The notes beneath the pieces were generated by a model. The model was not told where the DNA came from. It made no database searches and saw nothing but the letters and a program-made list of their open reading frames with translations. Shown piece by piece: positions 6,376-12,207 of a stretch of DNA of 12,207 nt. This DNA is from Spirochaetales bacterium (GTDB lineage Bacteria > Spirochaetota > Spirochaetia > DSM-27196 > SLAA01): NCBI GenBank assembly GCA_007126415.1, contig SLBH01000194.1, positions 1 through 12,207 of the forward strand. Direction: 5' to 3'. The first letter of the stretch is position 1; every line of letters begins with the position of its first letter. Both the position numbers and the translations under genes were made by a program.

Positions 6376-8694
6376 ATGCCGACAATGCATCCCCATGGGC
6401 GAACGCGTGAAGACCACTCACAACCAGCGGCCCACACACGGGCGGTTGTTCTACTTGTGGGGCTGATCGTGTTCGTGACTCCGGTTCATCTCTCCGCCGA
6501 GGAGCCTTCAAGCCGAAGCGAGATACCACTAGAGTTCAGCGGCTTTGAACCTCAGGTCGCACTCGTGTTGTCCGGGGGCGGGGCCCTTGGGTTTGCCCAT
6601 ATTGGGGTGATTGAACTCATTGAAGAGCTAAACCTTCCAATAGATATTGTGGTGGGCACAAGCATGGGAGCAATTGCCGCTGGGCTGTACGCTACCGGTT
6701 ATAGTGCGCAAGACATGGCCGCGGTTGTCGGCGGGATCGACTGGGTCGGAATGTTTGTGGAGGCGCCGCCTCGCGGCCGCCTTAGTTTTCAAGAAAAGGC
6801 CGACTCACGTGCCTATGTGGCGCGCATAGAGTTTCAACACGACGGCGGCCTCATGCTGTCACCCGGATTTGTCGGTGGACAACGCATTTTGAATCTCCTG
6901 GCACTATTGACCGTTGAGTACGCCGATGAAGACGACTTCGACGCCTTGCCCCGTCGCTTTCGGGCCGTAGCGGCGGACATCGGCACCGGGGAGGAGGTGG
7001 TGTTAGGTTCGGGGTCGCTCGCTGCGGCTATGCGAGCCTCAATGGCAGTGCCGGGTGTGTTTGAACCCATAGAACTGGATGACAGGGTGCTCGTCGACGG
7101 TGGAATTGTTAACAACCTACCGACCGATGTTGCCAAAAGCCTGGGCGCCGACATAATCATTGCGGTAGATATTGAGCCCGATCTACGCCCCGGAAAGGAG
7201 CTCCGTGGCGTCTCGGACGTTATGGCACAGACACTGTCTCTCCTCATTGACCGTAACAAAGAAGACAAATACGAACTGGCCGACATCATAATTACTCCCG
7301 ACCTCCAAGACTATAACGCCGCAAGTTTCGGGAGCTCCCCCGAGCTCATTGAACGCGGGCGCGCGGCTGCTGAGCTTCATCGGGAGGAGCTTGAACACTT
7401 GACGACACAGATCATTGCGCTTCGAGGAACGCAACCGCCTGTGGAACGTGAACGGCTGCGGGAAGTTGTCCTTAGCGGTGTCCGTATTGTCGGGGCCCTG
7501 CCCCAAGATGCTCAGCGCATTCGGGCCTCCCTGGATCTCCAGGTAGGCAGGCCAATTCAGCTTGAAGAACTTCATTCGCAAGTGACGGAACTAACCGACG
7601 AGACGGGTTATCGTTCGGTACGTTACGAGCTCAAACGTGAGGATGAGTCCGAGGCTGAGCTTGTCATCATGCTTGAGCCAAGACGCGAATCAGACTACCT
7701 GATTCGACTCGGCTTCGCGTACGAGTCACACTTCACCGATATCGATGAAGAACAGTTCGTTGTTGCTATCAATACGGCGGCAACAGGACTCACCGCTCCC
7801 GGCTCGCAACTGTCGCTTACCCAGGAACTTGGCCGGAGCCAACGCACCCGGCTTGAGTACCAACAGCCGATTATTGACCCCTATTACCTGCACGCCGTGA
7901 CTCGCTTCGATAACCTTCTCACATCACTGCATGAAACCGGCGACCCAAACGAACAGTACCGGACACGAGCGGTTTCCGCGGAAATGCGGGCCGGGCTGAC
8001 TCTGCTGGGTTACGCAAACGCGTATCTGGCGTACAGCATTGCCGGAGTGGATTCACGGCCGCGCTATAACAATGACGTGACCGTACCGTCCTTCAAGGGG
8101 CGTGTGGCGGGCGTTACCGGTGCATTTGAGTTCGACTCACTAGACCGTTTCCCTTTCCCAAACAGAGGGGCCTACTACACATTACGACTCAGCGACTATG
8201 CAGCCTACTTTGGGAGTCGGCTCGAGTACCGGCGTGCCGGTGTTAACTATCGTCGCTTCTTTCCACTTACCGACCGTAACGTGGTGTCGATTCACCTGCG
8301 CGGCGAGAGCTCCTTCGACACTCGACCCCCGATCTGGGACTCACCGTGGCTCGGTGGGCGCGAGGATCTTTTTGGGTACGACCGTTTTGAGCGCCGCGCG
8401 TTCCACCTCGTCTTAACCGGCCTGGAGTACCGACTCCAGGTACCGAGTCTCCCCGACCCGGCACGAGAGCGGGTCTACATTAGCCTCCGAGTAAACGCGG
8501 CGGCTCGAAGTCTCGGAGACGGGCGCGATTTTCTCAACGACCTATACACCGCAGAGACCGATAACCTTGATCTACTCTGGGGAACCGGACTAGGGCTTGG
8601 CGTGCGCACACCCATTGGAGCGGTGCAGGCCGACGCGGCACTGAGGGATGGCCCGGAGTTTCGCTTCTACGTATCGGTGGGCAACCACTTCTAA
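6376..8694 (+). CDS. PlpD-like patatin phospholipase with POTRA and outer-membrane barrel (type Vd secretion)
   Basis: A 772-residue exported lipase. The start at 6376 is preceded by AAGAGAG (6367-6373); ATG 6385 is an alternative, and the open frame extends further 5' without a credible start. A signal peptide (hydrophobic RAVVLLVGLIVFVTPVHLS) likely ends near residue 41. The patatin domain, about 60-345, has the oxyanion loop SGGGALGFAHIG (66-77), nucleophile motif GTSMG (S96) and catalytic DGG (D241), so the Ser-Asp dyad is intact. A single POTRA follows at about 362-436 (VVLSGVRIVGALP...), then an Omp85-type barrel, about 438-772, ending in Phe (YVSVGNHF) as BamA substrates do. This order matches type Vd autotransporters (PlpD of Pseudomonas, FplA of Fusobacterium), where the barrel carries the lipase to the cell surface. 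It stands alone, 96 bp from the divergent DUF294 gene. Confidence 0.93.
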   Translation: MPTMHPHGRTREDHSQPAAHTRAVVLLVGLIVFVTPVHLSAEEPSSRSEIPLEFSGFEPQVALVLSGGGALGFAHIGVIELIEELNLPIDIVVGTSMGAIAAGLYATGYSAQDMAAVVGGIDWVGMFVEAPPRGRLSFQEKADSRAYVARIEFQHDGGLMLSPGFVGGQRILNLLALLTVEYADEDDFDALPRRFRAVAADIGTGEEVVLGSGSLAAAMRASMAVPGVFEPIELDDRVLVDGGIVNNLPTDVAKSLGADIIIAVDIEPDLRPGKELRGVSDVMAQTLSLLIDRNKEDKYELADIIITPDLQDYNAASFGSSPELIERGRAAAELHREELEHLTTQIIALRGTQPPVERERLREVVLSGVRIVGALPQDAQRIRASLDLQVGRPIQLEELHSQVTELTDETGYRSVRYELKREDESEAELVIMLEPRRESDYLIRLGFAYESHFTDIDEEQFVVAINTAATGLTAPGSQLSLTQELGRSQRTRLEYQQPIIDPYYLHAVTRFDNLLTSLHETGDPNEQYRTRAVSAEMRAGLTLLGYANAYLAYSIAGVDSRPRYNNDVTVPSFKGRVAGVTGAFEFDSLDRFPFPNRGAYYTLRLSDYAAYFGSRLEYRRAGVNYRRFFPLTDRNVVSIHLRGESSFDTRPPIWDSPWLGGREDLFGYDRFERRAFHLVLTGLEYRLQVPSLPDPARERVYISLRVNAAARSLGDGRDFLNDLYTAETDNLDLLWGTGLGLGVRTPIGAVQADAALRDGPEFRFYVSVGNHF

Positions 8695-8755
8695 GCAGGC
8701 ACACAGCCAAAATCGGGATGAGCGTGCCAAACACCTTGGAGTACCAGAGTCGGAA

Positions 8756-8781
8756 GGAAACGAAGCCTTCGTTGAGTTTCC
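8756..8781. terminator. Hairpin in the gap between convergent patatin and antiporter genes
   Basis: GGAAAC (8756-8761) is complementary to GTTTCC (8776-8781), and inside it AACGAA (8759-8764) pairs with TTCGTT (8768-8773), giving two alternative stems in the 107-bp gap between convergent stops. There is no T-run, so termination is a guess based on position. Confidence 0.3.
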
Positions 8782-8801
8782 AGTGGGCGTTCCCCGAAGG
8801 C

Positions 8802-10004
8802 TCAGCCGTCGATCGAGTCGTGTCGGGACAAGTGAAGACCCACGCGCTGGGTGAGCAGCGGGCCGACCAGACAGGTGATGAAAATCAGCACGATAACAGC
8901 ATCCACCACGATGTCGTCAAAGACGCCGGCGTCCCTCGCCGTGATGGTTACCGCGAGGGTTGCCGCAGCCTGCGGAATTGTCAAACTGAAGAGCAGCAGC
9001 CGGTCGCGCCACGGGTACTGAAACCGGGCCCCCACCACCCATGTCGCGGACGCCTTCCCCACCACGACCATGCTCAAGAGCATCGCGGCGATTATCCATA
9101 CGCGAAGCGATTCGGTGAACACCGAGATCTCGAGCAGGGCTCCGGTTGAAACAAAGAAGAACGGGATGAAGAGCATCCGTCCAACAAACTTCACGTGTTC
9201 ACGAAGGACCTCGCGACGCGCCATCATCGGGTTCAGGCAGAGGCCCGCGAGAAACGCACCTAGGATCTTCTCGGTACCGATTAACTCGGTGATTGACGCG
9301 AGGACGAGCAGAACTACCAAAACGTAGAGCGCCTTCTGCGCCTGAGATATATCGCGCGACATCATCCAGCGGCTCAGTCTCGGGATCACTGCCGGCGACG
9401 CGCCAACCACAACCACCAGCAGCCCAAGCGGAATGAGCGATTGCAGCGGATGCGCTGCAACTCCGGCCGTACGAACCTGAATGACGACGGCCAGCAGTAC
9501 CAGTGCGAGTGTGTCGGTAATCAGTGTGCCGCCGATCGCTGCCACCACGGAGCGACGCCGGACCAGGCCGAGCTTTGCAACAACCGGGTAGGCGAGCAGC
9601 GTGTGCGAACTGATCACGGTCCCAAGCAGCAGGGCCCCGGCCCAGCCCCAGCCCATCAGCAAGGCCGCACCCATTGCGGGGATCAGCGAGAAGAGAAACG
9701 AACCGAGCCCGAACAGCACCGTCTCGCGAGGGCGGGTTTTCAGCGTGGAAAAGTCGATCTCCGTCCCCGCCATGAACATCACGTAGACCAGTCCGATTGA
9801 ACCCAATAAGTCGAGCATGGGTTCGCGAGGAAGCGCATTCGCCCCGCCGGGCCCGAGCAGCATCCCGATGAGCAGCAGCCCAATGAGACCCGGAAGGTGG
9901 AGCCGCTCCACCGTCAGCTGCACGATCAGAGAGACAGTGATGAGCACGGTAAACTGAAGAACCGGATCGGTTACTGGAAAGGTCATCGCTTCTTCCAGAT
10001 ACAC
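8802..10004 (-). CDS. Cation:proton antiporter, CPA2 family (Na+/H+ exchanger domain)
   Basis: A 400-residue integral inner-membrane protein with about 11-13 hydrophobic segments, matching the Na_H_Exchanger domain of the KefB/GerN/NapA (CPA2) superfamily, which exchanges Na+ or K+ for protons in pH and salt balance. Visible landmarks: LPGLIGLLLIGMLLGP (about 37-52), TEIDFSTLK (81-89), GGTLITDTLALVLL (158-171, with the ion-path Asp at D164), LGAFLAGLCLN (248-258) and FIPFFFVSTGALLEI. The length equals the bare membrane domain; there is no TrkA-N/RCK or universal-stress domain at the C-terminus, so no sign of nucleotide gating. The start is GTG at 10004, supported by AAGGAG 7 nt upstream; ATG at 9986, preceded by GGAAG, is the alternative. 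The ion is not predictable from sequence. Confidence 0.9.
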   Translation of the reverse strand: MYLEEAMTFPVTDPVLQFTVLITVSLIVQLTVERLHLPGLIGLLLIGMLLGPGGANALPREPMLDLLGSIGLVYVMFMAGTEIDFSTLKTRPRETVLFGLGSFLFSLIPAMGAALLMGWGWAGALLLGTVISSHTLLAYPVVAKLGLVRRRSVVAAIGGTLITDTLALVLLAVVIQVRTAGVAAHPLQSLIPLGLLVVVVGASPAVIPRLSRWMMSRDISQAQKALYVLVVLLVLASITELIGTEKILGAFLAGLCLNPMMARREVLREHVKFVGRMLFIPFFFVSTGALLEISVFTESLRVWIIAAMLLSMVVVGKASATWVVGARFQYPWRDRLLLFSLTIPQAAATLAVTITARDAGVFDDIVVDAVIVLIFITCLVGPLLTQRVGLHLSRHDSIDG

Positions 10005-10011
10005 ATGGATA

Positions 10012-10017
10012 CTCCTT
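10012..10017 (-). promoter_or_regulatory. SD AAGGAG selecting the GTG start of the antiporter
   Basis: On the minus strand AAGGAG lies 7 nt before the GTG at 10004. An out-of-frame ATG overlaps this GTG by one base (CCATGTG), and would give a very different peptide. The spacing supports the GTG as the true start, though the internal ATG at 9986 cannot be excluded. Confidence 0.5.
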
Positions 10018-10119
10018 GTTCTTCAAACCGTACCGAATATCTCGCGATCCGGCAACATCGAATGCACCATCGGATGCAAGGCCGTCAACGCGCGCCCGTG
10101 ACAAGCCCAACCGTCACCA

Positions 10120-10143
10120 GTGGTGTCGGCGGTGGTGTCGGCG
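10120..10143. repeat. 12-bp tandem duplication in the antiporter-glycosyltransferase gap
   Basis: GTGGTGTCGGCG occurs twice head to tail (10120-10131 and 10132-10143), followed by related GGC-rich sequence to about 10160. It sits in the 268-bp region between two divergent genes. It is probably a local slippage duplication; no regulatory function is evident. Confidence 0.5.
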
Positions 10144-10242
10144 GAGAAGGCGGCGGAGGTGTTGCACGTAGCGGCCGCGGACGTTTTCTTGCGTTAAGCT
10201 TTCGCTTCCGAAGTTCACGTTACCAGAACAAACACATTGGAC

Positions 10243-10266
10243 TATCCTTGACCGGCTGCGTATATT
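10243..10266 (+). promoter_or_regulatory. Candidate promoter giving a leaderless glycosyltransferase mRNA
   Basis: TATATT (10261-10266) ends 6 nt before the ATG at 10273, so a normally spaced transcription start falls on the A of the ATG. The -35 is weak: a hexamer such as TGGACT lies 17 bp upstream. No purine-rich SD precedes the ATG, and an in-frame TGA at 10249-10251 with no start codon in between rules out an upstream start. Confidence 0.45.
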
Positions 10267-10272
10267 TTACCC

Positions 10273-11166
10273 ATGGCAACGCCAACGATCAGTGTAGTGA
10301 TTCCCGCCTACAACGAGGCCGAGTATATTTCCAAGCTGTTGGAATGCCTTAAGGTGCAGACCTTCCGCAACTTCGAAGTAATCGTCGCGGACAACAACTC
10401 CGACGACGGGACACGGGAGATCGCGCGTTCGTACGGCGCGCGCGTGGTCGCCGGCGGGCGACCCGCCGAGGGACGGAATCATGGAGCGGCGGCCGCAAAG
10501 GGTGAATACGTCTTCTTCTTCGACTCCGACGTCAAGATCGCCATGAGTTTTTTCAAGAATGCGCTGAAGGAGATGCGAGCGCGAAAGGCGGAACTGGCTA
10601 CCTGTGAGACTTTTCCATTATCCAACCTAACGCTCGACCGCTTCATGCACACCCTGGCGAACTTCTTTGTGAAGATCAATTTGGAACACGACCCGCACGC
10701 ACCCGGGTTCTGTATTATGGTGTCACGCCGGGTGTTCGACGCGGTGGGCGGTTTTGACGAGAATCTTACGATCGCCGAAGACCATGACTTTGTGAAAAAG
10801 GCTGCGAAACACGCGCCGCTGGTGTTTCTGGAGAAGGTGCACTTGCTGGTGAGCGTTCGCAGATATCGAAAGGAAGGACGGCTGGACTATATGAAGAAGG
10901 TCGTTCAGGTTACCGCGCACCGGATGCGTTATGGTGAGATTTCGGATGATACCTTCGAGTACAAGTTTGGTGACTTCAAGAAGGCGGATGAAAGCCATCT
11001 GCGCAGTCTGGAACGCAAGATCAATAGGCTTGATAGGGCGGTGAGAAAGTTCAGAAAACGCAATCTGTATCCGATTGCGCATGGGAATGAGCCCGAACTC
11101 GTCACAAAGGCCAAGAAACAGATCCACGAGCTCAACGAAAAAATCCTCGCGTTGTTCGAAGCCTGA
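10273..11166 (+). CDS. Family 2 glycosyltransferase
   Basis: A 297-residue soluble GT-A fold enzyme. The N-terminus ISVVIPAYNEAEYISKLL (6-23) and VIVADNNSDDGTREIA (37-51) are the nucleotide-sugar binding part; FFFDSDV (81-87) holds the DxD metal motif (D84, D86); APGFCIMVSRRVFDAVGGFD (143-162) and AEDHDF (168-173) provide the acceptor-side and ED catalytic residues. No membrane helix is seen, unlike polymerising GT2 enzymes. The last 65 residues are Lys/Arg/Glu-rich and heptad-like (HLRSLERKINRLDRAVRKF), probably a coiled coil for oligomers or for attachment to another protein or membrane. It should move a sugar from a nucleotide donor to a lipid, protein or glycan; donor and acceptor cannot be told. 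It stands alone between divergent and convergent neighbours. The ATG is fixed by an upstream in-frame stop. Confidence 0.88.
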   Translation: MATPTISVVIPAYNEAEYISKLLECLKVQTFRNFEVIVADNNSDDGTREIARSYGARVVAGGRPAEGRNHGAAAAKGEYVFFFDSDVKIAMSFFKNALKEMRARKAELATCETFPLSNLTLDRFMHTLANFFVKINLEHDPHAPGFCIMVSRRVFDAVGGFDENLTIAEDHDFVKKAAKHAPLVFLEKVHLLVSVRRYRKEGRLDYMKKVVQVTAHRMRYGEISDDTFEYKFGDFKKADESHLRSLERKINRLDRAVRKFRKRNLYPIAHGNEPELVTKAKKQIHELNEKILALFEA

Positions 11167-11181
11167 TCATCAAAACGTCGG

Positions 11182-12207
11182 TTAGACGGAAAACCCGCCG
11201 GTTCGACATAGCTCCCGAAACCATAGGGCACTCTTCTTGGGAACGCGGCGCTGCGTCGGGTAGTCCACGTAGTAGAGGCCGAAACGCTTGGACAGTCCAT
11301 ACGCCCACTCGAAATTGTCGAGCAGACTCCAGACAAAGTACCCCTGCACCTGAGCGCCCCCGTCCATTGCGCGGCGCAACGCCGTTAGATAGCCCTTGAG
11401 ATAGTGGACTCGGTTATCATCTCGCACAAGAGTATCGCTGTGCGGGTCCGCGAACGCGGCACCGTTTTCAGTGATGATTATCGGGGGATTATCGTAGGTT
11501 CGGCTGATCCATGTCAGAATATCATAGAAGCCGTCGGGGTAGACTTCCCAGTCGAGGTCCGTGAACAGCGAACTCTCGTGGGCGGGCCGCATGAGCCGGA
11601 ATCCGAAATAGGGGAAAAGCCTGCGTTGTGCGATGAAGCGCGAGTAGTGGTTCACACCGACAAAATCGACGGGCACCGACATCGTTTCGAAATCGCCGGG
11701 TCGGATCGACCGGTTCAACAAGCGAAGTAGTGACGACAGTCCAACTGGGTAGTGTCCGAACATAATCGGATCCATACACAACCGGTTGAGCGAGTGACTC
11801 ATCCAGTGCGCAACGCGCGTGTCCTCGAGGCGCATCGGATAGATCGGCGTAAAGGCGTTTGCAATGCCGATCTTCCCACCCGGCGCCAGCTCCCGCAGCG
11901 TCCTCACCGCAACTCCGTGGGCCAAAAGCAGGTTGTGCAGCGCTCTCGCGGCCCGCACCGGGTTGCGGACTCCGGGCGCATGAACACCGGCAAGATAACC
12001 TGCCCCAACAACCGACAAAGTCTCGTTGATGGTGACCCATCTGGTGACACGATCCCCGAGTCGCCTTGCAACGGCGGCGACGTACTCAGTAAAGGGGCCC
12101 AGAATCGATCTGCTGCTCCAGCCACCGACCTCCTCCAGCGCCTGCGGAAGATCCCAGTGGTAGAGGGTAACCATCGGTTCGATTCCAAGCGAGCAGAGCC
12201 GGTCGAC
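11182..12207 (-). CDS. GH1 beta-glucosidase/beta-glycosidase, C-terminal three quarters (runs off right edge)
   Basis: The 342 codons present are open to the window end, and the reading continues upstream of the internal ATG at 12174 as GIEPMVTLYHWDLPQALEE, a typical GH1 barrel segment, so that ATG is not the start. About 100 residues are missing compared with the usual 440-450. The acid/base Glu is in WVTINETL (codon 12024-12022) and the nucleophile Glu in PIIITENGAAF (codon 11469-11467); both are present. Other family marks are LDP-like MDPIMFGHYP, GVNHYSRF, WEVYPDGFYDIL and VWSLLDNFEWAYGLSKRFGL near the C-terminus. It hydrolyses beta-glycosides with retention of configuration; cellobiose-type sugars are likely but not proven. 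No signal peptide can be assessed. It converges on the glycosyltransferase gene with 15 bp between the stops. Confidence 0.95.
   Translation of the reverse strand, partial: VDRLCSLGIEPMVTLYHWDLPQALEEVGGWSSRSILGPFTEYVAAVARRLGDRVTRWVTINETLSVVGAGYLAGVHAPGVRNPVRAARALHNLLLAHGVAVRTLRELAPGGKIGIANAFTPIYPMRLEDTRVAHWMSHSLNRLCMDPIMFGHYPVGLSSLLRLLNRSIRPGDFETMSVPVDFVGVNHYSRFIAQRRLFPYFGFRLMRPAHESSLFTDLDWEVYPDGFYDILTWISRTYDNPPIIITENGAAFADPHSDTLVRDDNRVHYLKGYLTALRRAMDGGAQVQGYFVWSLLDNFEWAYGLSKRFGLYYVDYPTQRRVPKKSALWFRELCRTGGFSV

Noticed and set aside
9199..10110. 303-codon minus-strand ORF within the antiporter region
   Set aside because: It is a frame-shifted reading of the same strand as the antiporter; composition is Arg/Gly/Ser-rich and the antiporter frame shows clear membrane helices and motifs.
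10105..10165. Gly-rich peptide encoded by the repeat region (plus strand)
   Set aside because: The poly-Gly reading is a by-product of GGC repeats in an intergenic region; the frame lacks a credible start and runs into the glycosyltransferase gene out of frame.
12172..12174. ATG of the GH1 frame as gene start
   Set aside because: Codons upstream to the window edge continue typical GH1 sequence (LGIEPMVTLYHWDLP), so the gene starts beyond the window.
1..12207. CRISPR array, tRNA/rRNA gene, insertion sequence or phage gene
   Set aside because: No spaced repeat array, tRNA-like cloverleaf, transposase motif or terminal inverted repeats were seen on reading either strand; apart from the small gaps noted, the window is filled by the genes listed.

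Overview
The window reads as chromosome from a diderm (Gram-negative) bacterium of fairly high GC, with Shine-Dalgarno (SD) led genes, secreted and outer-membrane proteins and sodium-linked transport. A sodium:solute symporter of the VC_2705/ActP type plus a cation:proton antiporter suggests a saline or sodium-rich habitat. A heterotrophic spirochaete would fit the gene mix (WD40 secretome protein, GH1 glucosidase, large Cache/PAS fusion proteins, patatin/Omp85 protein), but this is a weak inference; no marker gene is present.

Layout, left to right. (1) The 5' end of an exported WD40-repeat protein runs off the left edge (1-190, minus), with a good sigma70-type promoter and an 11-bp direct repeat around it. 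(2) A 424-bp intergenic stretch also carries a promoter for the rightward pair: a DUF4212 small subunit (615-881) and a large sodium:solute symporter (882-2999), joined by a TAGATG stop/start. The symporter has about 245 extra hydrophilic residues predicted to lie outside the membrane. (3) Convergent with it, 16 bp away, is a 1087-residue multidomain protein (3016-6279, minus): PHP phosphoesterase, membrane-anchored Cache sensor, PAS, two CBS domains and a DUF294 nucleotidyltransferase. (4) Divergent from that is a PlpD-type (type Vd) secreted patatin phospholipase with POTRA and beta-barrel (6376-8694). (5) A CPA2 cation:proton antiporter (8802-10004, minus). (6) A soluble family-2 glycosyltransferase (10273-11166), apparently translated from a leaderless mRNA. 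(7) The C-terminal three quarters of a GH1 beta-glucosidase (11182-12207, minus), running off the right edge.

The part that looks most like a system is 615-6279. In other bacteria, as I recall, ActP/VC_2705-type symporters and their small subunits sit next to CBS-DUF294 proteins and a DnaQ-like exonuclease. Here the DUF294 module is fused in one chain to its own extracytoplasmic Cache sensor and to a PHP phosphoesterase. I infer a transport-plus-sensing unit in which an outside small molecule is sensed by Cache, cytoplasmic ligands by PAS and CBS, and the output is a nucleotidyltransferase (possible 'writer') and a PHP hydrolase (possible 'eraser') in one polypeptide. The chemistry, substrate and partner are unknown. 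The remaining genes look like independent single-gene units.
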